DNA of 64,000 nt from Microlunatus soli (GCF_900105385.1 NZ_LT629772.1:4836001-4900000); one strand, 5' to 3'; shown: positions 1 through 9,872, counted from the stretch's first letter. Numbers and translations: made by a program. The notes: a model not told the origin generated them from the letters alone.

Positions 1-977
1 CCGCCGGTGGGAACCTCGGTCTCGCCGGTCTTGCCGAGCATGAAGGCGGTGCCGACATCGAACTTGGACAGCGTGGTGGCCGCGGTCAGCGAAGCGGTCG
101 AGCCGTGCGCGCCGGCCGAGAGCCCACCCTGGTAGTCGGTCATCGCCTCCTCGGCGAGGTAGCCGAACTTGTCGCCGTGGATGAAGTTGCGCTGCCAGTC
201 CAGCCACTGGTTGACCGGGTCGGCGTCGACGGTGATGTCGTAGCCGTCGGAGAATTTCCCACCCCAGCCCCAGACGGTGGCCTGGCCGAACCACTCGTCC
301 TCCGGACCGAACGCGAACGCCTTCAACGGCTTGCCGGCGACCTTGATCTTGGCCAGTTCGGGGGCGTAGTCGGCCAGGTCGTCCCAGGTCTTCGGGCCGG
401 TCTCGGGCAGTCCGGCCTTCTGGTAGGCGGTCTTGTTGTAGTAGAAGAGCGGTGTGGATCGGGCGAACGGCACCAGGTACGTCTTCCCGGCTGCCTGGCA
501 CTGTTCGAGGAAGGCGTCCAGGTAGTTGTCCAGCTTGAAGCTGTCGTCGAAGTAGGGATCCAGCTGGACGAACAGGTCGGCGAAGTAGAACTGCAGCCAC
601 TGGTATTCGGGGAAGCAGACGACATCCGGGACCCGCTTGGCCTGGACGGCCGCGGACAGCTTGGTGTTCAACGTGGCGTAGGACTCCTGGGACTCGATCA
701 CCACCACGATGTCTTCCTGGGACTGGTTGAACTTGTCGATCAGCCGCTGCAGTGCGGCCAGCGGTTCCTTGGTCCAGGGCGCCCAGAACAGCACCGGGGT
801 GCGCGTCTTGTACTGGTCCGGGATCCTCATGTCGGCCTGTTGCAGGGAGGCTGCGCCGCCGCCACCGGGCGCACCGCAGCCGGCGAGGGCAGCTCCGGCA
901 CCGGCCATGCCGAGCACGGACAACAGGGCGCGGCGGGACAAGCCGCTCTGCAACAGACCAGCAGAAAGGTCGGTCAT
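1..977 (-). CDS. Sugar-type ABC transporter substrate-binding lipoprotein (partial, 3' end outside window)
   Basis: Extracellular solute-binding protein of the UgpB/family 1 type, delivering a sugar or glycerol-phosphate-like solute to the two permeases encoded just upstream in the same direction order. I read it on the minus strand from the ATG at 977; about 325 codons are present and the gene runs off the left edge. The N-terminus has a twin-arginine-like SRRALL motif at about residue 14, a hydrophobic stretch, and a lipobox LAGC near residue 34, so the mature protein should be a membrane-anchored lipoprotein. The body shows typical family features such as a PFARSTPLFYYNK segment and a W-rich region. 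No ATPase gene is visible in the part of the operon shown. Substrate is not determinable from sequence. Confidence 0.88.
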   Translation of the reverse strand, partial: MTDLSAGLLQSGLSRRALLSVLGMAGAGAALAGCGAPGGGGAASLQQADMRIPDQYKTRTPVLFWAPWTKEPLAALQRLIDKFNQSQEDIVVVIESQESYATLNTKLSAAVQAKRVPDVVCFPEYQWLQFYFADLFVQLDPYFDDSFKLDNYLDAFLEQCQAAGKTYLVPFARSTPLFYYNKTAYQKAGLPETGPKTWDDLADYAPELAKIKVAGKPLKAFAFGPEDEWFGQATVWGWGGKFSDGYDITVDADPVNQWLDWQRNFIHGDKFGYLAEEAMTDYQGGLSAGAHGSTASLTAATTLSKFDVGTAFMLGKTGETEVPTG

Positions 978-1009
978 GGGTGACTCCAGTTCGATGGTGG
1001 GTGGGTAGG

Positions 1010-1861
1010 TCAACGCAGTGCGCCGGCGGCGAGCCCGCCGATGATGCGTTTCTGAGCGACGAAGAAGATGATCAACATCGGCAGCGCGGTCATCGCGGTG
1101 CCGGCCATCACCGAACCCCAGTTGGTCATTCCTTCCTCGGCCCGCAAGGACATCAGGCCGATCGGCAGGGTGCGCATGTCCTCGGTGCTGGTGACGATCA
1201 ACGGCCAGACGAAGTCGTTCCATTTGCCGATCATCACGATCAGCCCCGAGGTGACCAGCATCGGCTTGCTCATCGGCAGCACCAGGTGGATCAGCCGATA
1301 GAAGTGGCCGGCACCGTCGATCGTCATCGCGTCGACCAGCTCACCGGAGATCCGGCGCATCTGCTGCAGTAGCAGGAACATCGCGAAGGCGGTGCCGATA
1401 CCGGGCAGGATCAGTCCGGCGTAGGTGTTGATCCAGCCGAGGTTGCCGATCGTGATGTAGTTGACCAGCAGCGTGACGTGGCCGGGGAGCATCATCGATC
1501 CGAGCATCAAGATCAACATCGGCTGCTTGAAGCGGAACGGCACGAAGGCGAAGGCGTAGGCGCTGAGGATCGCGAAGATCAACTCCAACGCGGTGCCCAC
1601 CGTTGTGGTGATCACCGAGTTGAGGAAGAACCGGGCGAACGGGACCGAGGTCCAGGCCTCGACGAAGTTCTGCCAGTGCAACGAGGTCGGGATCCACTGC
1701 ACCGGGAACTGATAGACCTGTTCCGGCCGCTTCAGTGCCGTACTGAACAGCCAGTACAACGGGATGGCGAAGATCAACAGGGTGACCAACAAACACGCAT
1801 AGGCGAGCGCTCGGCTGGGCCGGAAACCCTTGCCGCGGACGCTGTTGCTGAGGGTGCTCAC
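1010..1861 (-). CDS. Carbohydrate ABC transporter permease, UgpE/MalG type
   Basis: Inner-membrane permease of 283 residues, about six membrane segments, forming the channel with the product of the preceding gene. The cytoplasmic EAA loop that contacts the ATPase is visible (DAMTIDGAGHFYRLIHLVLP, about residues 180-200). The start is a GTG at 1861 that overlaps the upstream permease stop by four bases (GTGA), so the two are translationally coupled. The binding-protein gene follows 32 bp downstream. Length and EAA placement are normal for the family. The sugar transported is unknown. Confidence 0.92.
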   Translation of the reverse strand: MSTLSNSVRGKGFRPSRALAYACLLVTLLIFAIPLYWLFSTALKRPEQVYQFPVQWIPTSLHWQNFVEAWTSVPFARFFLNSVITTTVGTALELIFAILSAYAFAFVPFRFKQPMLILMLGSMMLPGHVTLLVNYITIGNLGWINTYAGLILPGIGTAFAMFLLLQQMRRISGELVDAMTIDGAGHFYRLIHLVLPMSKPMLVTSGLIVMIGKWNDFVWPLIVTSTEDMRTLPIGLMSLRAEEGMTNWGSVMAGTAMTALPMLIIFFVAQKRIIGGLAAGALR

Positions 1862-2829
1862 TCGTAATGCACCTTCCGATCACCGATCCGGAGTTGGATG
1901 AAGGTCAAGATCAACAGCAGCACGAACATCACCGTCGCCGCCGTCGCCGACCGGCCGACGTCGAAGTTCTTGAACGCCTCGGTGTAGATCAGCCAGCTCA
2001 GCGTCGTACTGGAGTCGCCCGGCCCGCCACCGGTCAGGGTGGCGATGATGTCGAAGGCCTGCGCGGCACTGATCAGACCGGTGATCGACAGGAACAGCGT
2101 CACCGGCGAGACCAGCGGGAGTGTCATGTTCCGCTGCAACCGCCAGCCGGTCGCACCGTCCAGCGCCGCCGCCTCGTAGACGTCCTTGGGCAGGTCCAGG
2201 ATCGCTGTGTAGTAGATGATCGTGACGAAGCCGAGCCGCTGCCACAGGTAGGCCAGGGTGATCGCCCAGATCGACCAGTCCGAGGTGGTCGTCCAGCGTG
2301 GCGAGTCCGCACCGAACACGTCGAAGACCACCCGGGACAGACCGTAGGTCGGATCGAACATGAACAACCAGAGCACACCGACGGCGGCACCGGGGAGCAT
2401 GTGCGGAGCGAAGGTCAATGTCCGGACGAAGCCGGAGAAACGCAGCTTGCTCGCCAGCAGCATGCCCATCGCCAGGCCGCCGACCAGACTGCCGACGGTG
2501 CTGACACCGGTGAAGATCGCGGTCTTCAACAGTGCTTGGCCGAACTCCGGATCGGTCAACATGGAGGCGTAGTTCTGCAGCCCGACGAAGGTGGGCATCG
2601 GCGCCACCATGTCCCAGCTGGTCAGGCTCAGGTAGATGTTGTAGAGCGTCGGCCAGTAGCTGAAGATCAAGATCGCCAACAGGTTGGGTGCGATCAGCGC
2701 GAAGAAGAGCAGGGTCGAGCGCCAGACATGCCGACGTCGTCGCGGTCGTGACGCGGTGGCGGCAGCTGCCCCCGCGGATGCGCTGGATCCGGGCCTTCGC
2801 GAGGTCGGGCGGGTTGCGGTCGTGGACAT
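1858..2829 (-). CDS. Carbohydrate ABC transporter permease, UgpA/MalF type
   Basis: First gene of the importer operon, 323 residues. An arginine/alanine-rich cytoplasmic N-terminus of about 35 residues is followed by six membrane segments and an EAA loop (YEAAALDGATGWRLQRNMTL, about residues 215-235). The ATG at 2829 has a G-rich Shine-Dalgarno just upstream. It pairs with the UgpE-type permease next to it to form the heterodimeric channel. The 250-bp region upstream carries a candidate operator (see 2967-2999), which fits LacI- or ROK-type control of a sugar operon, although no regulator gene is visible here. Confidence 0.92.
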   Translation of the reverse strand: MSTTATRPTSRRPGSSASAGAAAATASRPRRRRHVWRSTLLFFALIAPNLLAILIFSYWPTLYNIYLSLTSWDMVAPMPTFVGLQNYASMLTDPEFGQALLKTAIFTGVSTVGSLVGGLAMGMLLASKLRFSGFVRTLTFAPHMLPGAAVGVLWLFMFDPTYGLSRVVFDVFGADSPRWTTTSDWSIWAITLAYLWQRLGFVTIIYYTAILDLPKDVYEAAALDGATGWRLQRNMTLPLVSPVTLFLSITGLISAAQAFDIIATLTGGGPGDSSTTLSWLIYTEAFKNFDVGRSATAATVMFVLLLILTFIQLRIGDRKVHYE

Positions 2830-2966
2830 GTACCCCCAACTACGACGTCATGTGTGGCTAGTCGTCTGCGCTGACGAACAGTGAGCACGCGTCATCGCAG
2901 GCCCGGGAAGAGCGGAGCCTGCCGCGGCGTCGCGCTCGGCTGTGATCCTCTCCCAAGGTTGTGAAG

Positions 2967-2999
2967 ATTAACATAGAGCGAGGTGGCCAGAATGTTAAC
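2967..2999. promoter_or_regulatory. Candidate operator upstream of the sugar ABC operon
   Basis: An inverted repeat ATTAACAT (2967-2974) and ATGTTAAC (2992-2999) separated by 17 bases, in an AT-rich patch of the otherwise GC-rich spacer (2830-3030) between the importer operon and the valS terminator. Seven of eight arm positions pair. The rest of this 250-bp spacer holds no gene that I can see. Confidence 0.4.
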
Positions 3000-3030
3000 T
3001 AGGGCAGTCCAAATAGTTATCTTCGGGAAC

Positions 3031-3070
3031 GCAGAAGGGCCCCGAGCGGTCGTGCTCGGGGCCCTTCTGC
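3031..3070 (-). terminator. Rho-independent-like terminator of valS
   Basis: A perfect 16-bp stem (3031-3046 with 3055-3070) and an 8-base loop, starting 10 bases after the valS stop codon. No clear T-run follows on the minus strand, as is common for actinobacterial hairpin terminators. Confidence 0.75.
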
Positions 3071-3080
3071 TGGACGAACG

Positions 3081-5711
3081 TCAGGCGGTCGGCTGCTCCA
3101 CCAACTCGACATCGACGGTGAGGTCGGTGTCGGACTCGGCCCAGAGCACCTCACCGGTGATCCGACCGACGGCTCGCAGGTCGCTCTCGACCTGCTTCAG
3201 GCGTTCCAGCACCTCGCCCTTGCCGGCGAAGTCGGCGCGACTGACCTCGGTCTTCATCGACACCTTGGCGCTGGACTTGGCGCCACGGACCGCGATCAGT
3301 GCGGTGGCGACGTCCTCGAGCAGCAGGGCATCGCCGTCCGCGGCGGGGATCTCCTCGGCGGTCGGCCAGGAACTGCGGTGGATCGAACCGGTCTGCCACC
3401 AGGACCACACTTCCTCGGTGGCGAACGGGATGAACGGCGCCAGCATCCGCAGCGTGGCGTCCAGCGCGATGGACAGGGCTGCGTGCGCCGATCGCGCCGC
3501 GTCCTCGCCGGCCGAACCGTAGGCGCGTTCCTTCACCAGTTCGAGGTAGTCGTCGCAGAAGGACCAGAAGAACCGTTCGGTGACGTCCAGTGCGCTGGTG
3601 TAGTCGTACCGGTCGAAGGCCTCGGTGGCCTCGATGATCACCGCCCGGAGCGCGGCCAGCAGAGCCAGGTCGACCGGCTCGGTGATCGGCGTGCCGGCGG
3701 CCGGGACGCCGTAGGACAGCACGAATTTGCTCGCGTTCAGCACCTTCAGCGCCAGCCGGCGACCGACCTTCATCTCCCGTTCGTCGAAGGGGGAGTCCAG
3801 ACCTGGCCGGGCCTTCGCGGCCCGCCAGCGGACCGCGTCGGAGCCGTAGCGTTCGAGGATCTCGGTCGGCACCACGACGTTGCCCTTGGACTTGCTCATC
3901 TTCTTACGGTCCGGGTCCATCACGAAGCCGCTGATCTGCGATCGCTTCCAGGGCAGCGTTCCGTTCTCGAACTGGGCCCGCACCACCCGGTCGTAGAGCC
4001 AGGTCCGGATGATGTCGTGGGACTGAGCATTCAGGTCCATCGGGAAGGTCAGCTCGAACAGCCCCGGGTCTCGTTCCCAGCCGCAGACGATCTGCGGAGT
4101 CAGCGAAGAGATCGCCCAGGTGTCCATCACATCGGGATCGCCGATGAAGCCGCCGGGAACGCCACGTTGGGCGGCGGTGTAGCCCGGGGGCAGGTCCGAG
4201 CTCGGATCGACCGGCAGCACGTCCTCACTCGGGGTGATCGGGTGGGCGTAGTCGGGTTCGCCCTCGTCGGTCAACGGATACCAGACCGGGAAGGCGACGC
4301 CGAAGAACCGCTGTCGGGAGATCAGCCAGTCGCCGTTCAGGCCGTTGACCCAGTTGTCGTAGCGGTGCTTCATGTGCTCGGGCACCCAGCCCAGTTCCTC
4401 GCCGCGGGCCAGGAACTGCTTCTTCAGCTCGGTGCTGCGGCCGCCATTGGTGATGTACCACTGTCTGGTGGAGATCACCTCCAGCGGCTTGTCGCCCTTC
4501 TCGTAGAAGTTGGCCATCCGCTGGGTCGGGGTCGGCTCGCCGATCAGGTCACCGGACTCGCGGAGCAGTGCCACCATCGCCTCGCGGGCGCTGAAGGTGG
4601 TCTTGCCGGCCAGCTGGTCGTAGGCCTCGGCGGCCGGACCGTCGGTGATCCACTCCGGACGGTCGCGGAGGATCCGGCCGTCCCGGCCGATGATCACCCG
4701 GGCCGGCAGCTGCAGCTCCCGCCACCAGGTGACGTCGGTCTGGTCGCCGAAGGTGCAACACATCACCACGCCGGATCCCTTGTCCTGCTCGGCCGCAGGG
4801 TGGGCGTGCACCGGCAGCTCGACGCCGAAGACCGGACTGGTCACCGTGCTACCGATCAGGTCGGTGTACCGCTCGTCGTCGGGATGGACGATCAACGCCA
4901 CGCAGGCGCCGATCAGTTCGGGCCGGGTGGTCTCGATGATCACCGGCTCGCCGGCACTGCGATGGAACTGGACCTTGTGGTAGGCGCCGGGGTAGTCCCG
5001 GGCTTCGACCTCGGCCTGCGCCACCGCGGTCTGGAAGGTCACGTCCCACATCGTCGGGGCCTCGGCCAGATAGGCCTCGCCACGGGTGACATTGCGCAGG
5101 AAAGCCTTCTGAGCAACGGTGATCGCGTCGTCGGAGATCGTCGAGTAGAGCGTCGACCAGTCGACACTCAGACCGACCCGGCGCCACAGATCCTCGAACA
5201 CCTTCTCGTCGACCTTGGTCAGCTCGTGACACAGGTCGATGAAGTTGCGACGGCTGATCGGCAGCTGCCGCTTCGGGTCCGGCTTGGCCGGCGGGCTGAA
5301 GTCCGGGTCGTACGGGACGCTCGGGTCGCACCGCACGCCGTAGAAGTTCTGCACCCGGCGCTCGGTCGGCAGCCCGTTGTCGTCCCAGCCGATCGGGTAG
5401 TAGACGTGCTTGCCGCGCATCCGCTGGTAGCGGGCGATCAGATCGGTGTGGGTGTAGGAGAACACGTGACCGACGTGCAGCGAGCCGGACACCGTCGGCG
5501 GCGGGGTGTCGATGCTGAACACCTGTTCGCGGGCCTGGGTCGGGTCACCCTCCGGGCGGGTGAAGGCGTAGACCCCGCCGGACTGCCAGTTCTCCAGCCA
5601 CTTCGACTCCAGGCCTTCCAGCGCGGGCCGGTCCGGTACGTTCGGCGCGCCGGAGGTCGGAGCGTCGGAACGTGTCGAACTGGCCCGGGGGCCGGAGTCA
5701 AGTGTCGTCAT
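3081..5711 (-). CDS. valS: Valine--tRNA ligase
   Basis: Class Ia aminoacyl-tRNA synthetase, 876 residues from the ATG at 5711, charging tRNA-Val in the cytoplasm. The HIGH-type motif appears as HVGH in [14 protein letters not shown] near residue 80, and KMSKS appears in [11 protein letters not shown] near residue 610. The editing domain lies between them, an anticodon-binding domain follows, and the C-terminal region is short. I chose ATG 5711 over the upstream in-frame ATG at 5792 because TAGGAT lies 7 bp before it (leaderless pattern) and the extra 27 residues do not resemble the family. In Mycobacterium tuberculosis valS is directly followed by folC on the same strand; here it is inverted and 4 kb away from folC. 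Confidence 0.96.
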   Translation of the reverse strand: MTTLDSGPRASSTRSDAPTSGAPNVPDRPALEGLESKWLENWQSGGVYAFTRPEGDPTQAREQVFSIDTPPPTVSGSLHVGHVFSYTHTDLIARYQRMRGKHVYYPIGWDDNGLPTERRVQNFYGVRCDPSVPYDPDFSPPAKPDPKRQLPISRRNFIDLCHELTKVDEKVFEDLWRRVGLSVDWSTLYSTISDDAITVAQKAFLRNVTRGEAYLAEAPTMWDVTFQTAVAQAEVEARDYPGAYHKVQFHRSAGEPVIIETTRPELIGACVALIVHPDDERYTDLIGSTVTSPVFGVELPVHAHPAAEQDKGSGVVMCCTFGDQTDVTWWRELQLPARVIIGRDGRILRDRPEWITDGPAAEAYDQLAGKTTFSAREAMVALLRESGDLIGEPTPTQRMANFYEKGDKPLEVISTRQWYITNGGRSTELKKQFLARGEELGWVPEHMKHRYDNWVNGLNGDWLISRQRFFGVAFPVWYPLTDEGEPDYAHPITPSEDVLPVDPSSDLPPGYTAAQRGVPGGFIGDPDVMDTWAISSLTPQIVCGWERDPGLFELTFPMDLNAQSHDIIRTWLYDRVVRAQFENGTLPWKRSQISGFVMDPDRKKMSKSKGNVVVPTEILERYGSDAVRWRAAKARPGLDSPFDEREMKVGRRLALKVLNASKFVLSYGVPAAGTPITEPVDLALLAALRAVIIEATEAFDRYDYTSALDVTERFFWSFCDDYLELVKERAYGSAGEDAARSAHAALSIALDATLRMLAPFIPFATEEVWSWWQTGSIHRSSWPTAEEIPAADGDALLLEDVATALIAVRGAKSSAKVSMKTEVSRADFAGKGEVLERLKQVESDLRAVGRITGEVLWAESDTDLTVDVELVEQPTA

Positions 5712-5718
5712 GCACCGA

Positions 5719-5724
5719 ATCCTA
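5719..5724 (-). promoter_or_regulatory. -10 element of a leaderless valS promoter
   Basis: TAGGAT on the minus strand with 7 bp to the valS ATG. There is no Shine-Dalgarno, so transcription probably starts at or next to the start codon. Confidence 0.5.
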
Positions 5725-5789
5725 CGAACACCGACGGGGTGCTCGCACATCGATAGCCGGGCGGAGTTGCCGTGAAGACGTCCATGCGT

Positions 5790-5808
5790 CAAGGTTAGGG
5801 CAACCTAA
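5790..5808 (+). promoter_or_regulatory. DtxR/IdeR-type iron box
   Basis: The core AGGTTAGGGCAACCT (5792-5806) matches the DtxR/IdeR consensus core AGGTTAGGCTAACCT at 13 of 15 positions. It lies 22 bp before the start of an iron-siderophore binding protein, so it should repress that gene when iron is plentiful. Confidence 0.75.
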
Positions 5809-5829
5809 CTTTGAGGAGTCTCGGGAACC

Positions 5830-6882
5830 ATGGATCGTCGGACACTGCTCACCGGGCTGGGAGCCGCCGGGCTGGGGGCCACCGGCCTCGCTCTCGTCGG
5901 ATGCGCCGACAGCGGCGAATCTGCCGCCGATGGCGCGACCCCGACCGGAGCCGCCGAGCCCGGAGCACTGCCGGTCACCATCGAGCACCAGTTCGGCAGC
6001 ACGACGGTGAAGAGCGCGCCGCAACGCATCGTCTGCGTCGGGCTGAAGGAGCAGGACGACCTGCTCGCGCTCGGGCTGATGCCGGTCGGGGCAACCCAAT
6101 GGCTGGATTTCGGTGAGGGGAAGGTGCTGGGCAGCTGGGCCCAGGACAAGGCTCGCAGCGACAGCCTGGAGACCGACATCACCGTCCTGAGTCAGGACGA
6201 CGGGATCCAGTTCGAGAAGATCGCCGGGCTGCGGCCGGACCTGATCCTGGCGCTCTACGCCGGCCTCGAGCAGTCCGACTACGACAAGCTGTCCAGGCTG
6301 GCACCGGTCGTCGCGGCGCCGAAGGGACTGGTCGGCTACGGGATCGGGTGGCAGCAGCAGGCCCTGACCGTCGGCAAGGCTGTCGGCCGGCCGAAACAGA
6401 TGCGGCGACTCGTCGACGACGTGAAGACCAAGATCAGCAAGGCCGCCGATGGTCATCCGGAGTTCGCCGGCAGTTCCGGTCTGGTGGCCACCCTCTACGA
6501 GGGCATCTACCTCTACGGACCGCAGGATCCCCGGTCACGGCTGATCAGTGAACTCGGGTTCGAATTGCCGGCCGGCCTGGCCGAGATCACCGGGAAGGAG
6601 TTCGGCGCCAGCATCAGCACCGAGAAGATCGAGCTGATCGACACCGACGCCCTGATCTGGTTGGTCTCGCCGAGCAACGGCGACTTCAAGAAGTTGTCGA
6701 CCGACAAGCTCTACCGCAAACTCCGGGTCGTCCGTGAGGGCCGGGCGATCACCATCGAGGCACTGTCCGACCTGGACAACGCCTTCAACTTCTGCACCGT
6801 GTTGAGCATCCCGTTCGTGTTGACCGACCTGGTGCCGAAGCTGGCCGCAGCGGTGGACGGCGACCCGTCAACCGGCCGGTGA
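5830..6882 (+). CDS. Iron-siderophore ABC transporter substrate-binding lipoprotein, FecB/FepB type
   Basis: Periplasmic-binding-protein-like (class III) lipoprotein, 350 residues, expected to capture ferric siderophores at the cell surface. The N-terminus MDRRTLL looks like a twin-arginine signal, and the lipobox LVGC ends near residue 25. The two-lobe FecB fold is suggested by the APQRIVCVGLKEQDDLLALG start of lobe 1 and the KLSRLAPVVAAPKG region. ATG 5830 has GGAG upstream. No permease or ATPase gene is adjacent, so it is an orphan that must use a transporter encoded elsewhere. Control by iron is supported by the DtxR-type box just upstream. Confidence 0.88.
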   Translation: MDRRTLLTGLGAAGLGATGLALVGCADSGESAADGATPTGAAEPGALPVTIEHQFGSTTVKSAPQRIVCVGLKEQDDLLALGLMPVGATQWLDFGEGKVLGSWAQDKARSDSLETDITVLSQDDGIQFEKIAGLRPDLILALYAGLEQSDYDKLSRLAPVVAAPKGLVGYGIGWQQQALTVGKAVGRPKQMRRLVDDVKTKISKAADGHPEFAGSSGLVATLYEGIYLYGPQDPRSRLISELGFELPAGLAEITGKEFGASISTEKIELIDTDALIWLVSPSNGDFKKLSTDKLYRKLRVVREGRAITIEALSDLDNAFNFCTVLSIPFVLTDLVPKLAAAVDGDPSTGR

Positions 6883-7004
6883 CCCGAACCCGCGGACGAA
6901 GGTCGAGGCCGGCGACTCCGCAGCCCGCCGGCCCACGGTCAAGCGATCTGTTCGGTGCGGGAGCCTGATGACCGCCCCGCTCGAGCCCGTGATCGAATGG
7001 CGGC

Positions 7005-9335
7005 GTGACTGATCCGACCACCCCCGACCGCAGCCGACTCCCGATCGATGTCGCCACGCCGACGTCAGGAGCGCTGCCGGCCGGGAGCCCCGTCCGCCCG
7101 GTCCGTCCGCCCGCCGGCGCACCGAATGTCTTGGTGATCCTGATCGACGACATGGGATTCGGCGCATCCAGTCCGTTCGGCGGCCCGTGCCGGATGCCGA
7201 ACGCCGAGCGGTTGGCCGAGGCCGGGTTGCGCTACAACCGGTTCCACGTGACGGCGCTGTGCTCGCCGAGTCGACAGGCGTTGATGACCGGCCGCAATCA
7301 TCACTCGGTCGGGATGGGCGTCACCACCGAGATGGCAACAAGCCAGCCCGGCTACAGCGGCTTCCGACCGGCGAGCGCGGCGACGATGGCGCAGATCCTG
7401 TCCGGCAACGGCTACAGCACGGCCGCGTTCGGCAAGTGGCACCAGACCCCGCCGCCGGAGACCGGCCCGTCCGGGCCGTTCACCCGCTGGCCGACGGGGG
7501 AAGGGTTCGACCATTTCTACGGCTTCATGGGTGCGGAGATGAACCACTGGTATCCGCAGCTCTACGAGGGCACCACCCCGGTCGAACCCGATCGTCGGCC
7601 GGAGGACGGCTATCACCTGTCCGAAGACCTTGTTGATCATGCATCGGACTGGATCCGGCGGCAGCACGAAGTGACACCGGACAAACCCACGTTCTGCTAT
7701 CTCGCATTCGGTGCCACCCACGCACCGTTCCATGTCGGCCAGGAATGGCAGCAGCGCTACGCCGGTGCTTTCGATCATGGATGGGACGAGCAGCGGAACC
7801 GGACGCTGGCCGAGCAGAAACGGCTCGGCATCGTGCCCGAGGATGCCGAGCTGGCCCCCTGGGTGGAGGAGATCCCGCACTGGGCCGATCTCGATGATCA
7901 ACAACGCCGGGTTGCCGCCCGGTTCATGGAGACCTACGCCGGCTTCGCCGAACACACCGACGCCCAGATCGGCCGACTACTGGATGATCTTGAAACCGCC
8001 GGTGTGCTGGACGACACCGTGGTGGTGCTGATCCTCGGCGACAACGGCGCCTCCGGTGAGGGCGGCATCGAGGGAACGATGCGGGAGCACCTGGTCGGAC
8101 ACGGCATCGCCGACGACGTCGCGTGGATGGACCGGCACCTGGATCGACTCGGCGGACCGCACAGCTACGGCCTGTATCCGGTCGGCTGGGCGCTGGCGAT
8201 GAACACCCCGTATCAATGGACCAAGCAGGTCGCCTCCCACTACGGCGGCACCCGGGACGGGATGATCGTCAGCTGGCCGCAGGGGATCGCCGCCCGCGGT
8301 GAGATCCGCAGCCAATGGCACCACCTGATCGACATCCTGCCGACGGTTCTCGACGTCGCCGGTGTGCCGGAGCCGGTCACGGTCGGCGGCGTACCGCAGC
8401 AGCCGATCGAGGGCACCAGCATGCGGTACAGCTTCGACGACCCGGCAGCACCGGACCGGCGCCGGACGCAGTATTTCGAGATGGTGGGCAACCGCGCGAT
8501 CTACCACGAGGGCTGGACGGCGGTCGCCCAGCACAGCGTGCCCTGGCGGATGGTCGGGCCGCATCGGCCGTTCGCCGAGGACGTCTGGGAGTTGTACGAC
8601 ACCGGCACCGACTGGACCCAGGCGCACGATCTCGCCGACACCGAACCCGAACGCCTGGCAACCCTGCAACAGATGTTCGACACCGAAGCGGAGCGACATC
8701 AGGTGCTGCCGCTGGACGACCGGGTGACCGAACGGGAGAACCCGCAGTTGGCCGGTCGGATCGAGTTGCAGCAGGGCCGCGAGGTGCTCGACTTCGGCCC
8801 GACCACCGGTCGGCTCGGCGAGGAGGTCGCGCCCAACGTCAAGAACCGCAGCCATCGGATCACCGTCGAACTGGACACCGACGGCGTCGACAGCGGGGTG
8901 CTGGTCGCCCAGGGCGGACGATTCGGCGGCTGGTCGCTGTACTGCGTGGACGGTGTGCTCGGCTACGCCTACAACTGTTACGGACAAGAGCTGACCACGG
9001 TCACCGCCGATCGCCGGGTGCCGGCCGGTCGTCGACGGGTCGCCGTGGACTGGACGTTCCGCGGCAGCGAACCGGGCGGACCGGCAGAGATCGGTCTGAC
9101 GATCGATGATCAACTCGTCGGCAGTGGCGAGCTGTCCCGGAGCACCGCCTTCTACTTCGCCTTCGACGAGACGTTCAACGTCGGCGTCGACCGCGGCAGC
9201 CCGGTCACCGATGCCTACCCGGCGATCGACAACCGGTTCAGCGGAAGGATCGGCACTGTCCGGGTCGAGCTCGCCCCGCCGGACCGCCGGATCGACAGCC
9301 AGCGGCGGCGCGTCATGACGCTCGCCGACGACTGA
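7005..9335 (+). CDS. Arylsulfatase (formylglycine-type, CxPSR)
   Basis: Type I sulfatase of 776 residues hydrolysing sulfate esters. The metal-binding NVLVILIDDMG segment is at about residues 41-51, and the catalytic cysteine that must be oxidised to formylglycine is Cys86 in CSPSR. A GDNG motif lies near residue 347. After the catalytic domain (to about residue 560) is a C-terminal beta-rich region of about 200 residues, as in large AtsA-like enzymes. There is no signal peptide, so it should be cytoplasmic. The start is a GTG at 7005 with no clear Shine-Dalgarno. No formylglycine-generating enzyme is encoded in this window. The last 23 bp overlap the convergent membrane-protein gene. Confidence 0.93.
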   Translation: MTDPTTPDRSRLPIDVATPTSGALPAGSPVRPVRPPAGAPNVLVILIDDMGFGASSPFGGPCRMPNAERLAEAGLRYNRFHVTALCSPSRQALMTGRNHHSVGMGVTTEMATSQPGYSGFRPASAATMAQILSGNGYSTAAFGKWHQTPPPETGPSGPFTRWPTGEGFDHFYGFMGAEMNHWYPQLYEGTTPVEPDRRPEDGYHLSEDLVDHASDWIRRQHEVTPDKPTFCYLAFGATHAPFHVGQEWQQRYAGAFDHGWDEQRNRTLAEQKRLGIVPEDAELAPWVEEIPHWADLDDQQRRVAARFMETYAGFAEHTDAQIGRLLDDLETAGVLDDTVVVLILGDNGASGEGGIEGTMREHLVGHGIADDVAWMDRHLDRLGGPHSYGLYPVGWALAMNTPYQWTKQVASHYGGTRDGMIVSWPQGIAARGEIRSQWHHLIDILPTVLDVAGVPEPVTVGGVPQQPIEGTSMRYSFDDPAAPDRRRTQYFEMVGNRAIYHEGWTAVAQHSVPWRMVGPHRPFAEDVWELYDTGTDWTQAHDLADTEPERLATLQQMFDTEAERHQVLPLDDRVTERENPQLAGRIELQQGREVLDFGPTTGRLGEEVAPNVKNRSHRITVELDTDGVDSGVLVAQGGRFGGWSLYCVDGVLGYAYNCYGQELTTVTADRRVPAGRRRVAVDWTFRGSEPGGPAEIGLTIDDQLVGSGELSRSTAFYFAFDETFNVGVDRGSPVTDAYPAIDNRFSGRIGTVRVELAPPDRRIDSQRRRVMTLADD

Positions 9336-9858
9336 CCCCGACCCGTCCCCAGGGCTTGAAAACAGCCAGGAAGCCGGCGAACAGCAGGCAACTGGTCGAC
9401 ACGATCGGCGGAAAGATCAAGGTCTGCAGATCGAGATCACCGGTCGGCCGCCCGGCGAAGATCTGTCGGCCTGCCTCGGCCAACTCGATCAGGCCCGGGT
9501 TCAGGGAGATGATCAGCAGGGTGCCGAGCACGACATTCAAGATCAACTTGATCAGCACCCAGGTGTAGCGGACCACACCGTATTTGCTGCTCCAGCCGAG
9601 CAGCAGACCGCTGATCAGGGACAGCACCGCTGTGCAGATCAGCGGCCAGAAGATCGCTCGACCGAGTGCGCCGTAGCTGATCAATCGCAGATAGGGGTCG
9701 TCGGTGAACAGCGCGGTGAAGATCAACACAGCCATCACGATGTCGATGCCGAGCCAACTGATCGACGTGACGATGTGCGCCAGCACGATGCCCCTGCGCA
9801 GGCCGCGGGGCAGCCGGAGGCGAACGGTGGAACGGGGCGTGCCGCTGATGGTCGTCAT
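9313..9858 (-). CDS. Small integral membrane protein, DUF2269-like
   Basis: Protein of 181 residues with four or five membrane segments and an SWLGIDIVMAVLIF segment near the N-terminus. It resembles conserved actinobacterial membrane proteins of unknown function (DUF2269-like, a tentative match). ATG 9858 is preferred over an in-frame ATG at 9993 because TAGCGT lies 8 bp upstream and the longer version would run into folC. Its 3' end overlaps the sulfatase tail to tail by 23 bp. Function unknown. Confidence 0.8.
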   Translation of the reverse strand: MTTISGTPRSTVRLRLPRGLRRGIVLAHIVTSISWLGIDIVMAVLIFTALFTDDPYLRLISYGALGRAIFWPLICTAVLSLISGLLLGWSSKYGVVRYTWVLIKLILNVVLGTLLIISLNPGLIELAEAGRQIFAGRPTGDLDLQTLIFPPIVSTSCLLFAGFLAVFKPWGRVGVSRRRAS

Positions 9859-9866
9859 GTCGTCCG

Positions 9867-9872
9867 ACGCTA
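9867..9872 (-). promoter_or_regulatory. -10 element for the DUF2269-like gene
   Basis: TAGCGT on the minus strand, 8 bp before the ATG at 9858; leaderless arrangement, back to back with the folC promoter. Confidence 0.4.

Noticed and set aside
3378-5756. A 792-residue plus-strand open frame opposite valS
   Set aside because: Shadow of valS; arginine/valine-rich, no domain.
5712-5829. T-box or other riboswitch before valS
   Set aside because: The start codon is 7 bp from the -10 element, leaving no leader, and the conserved elements of T-boxes are absent.
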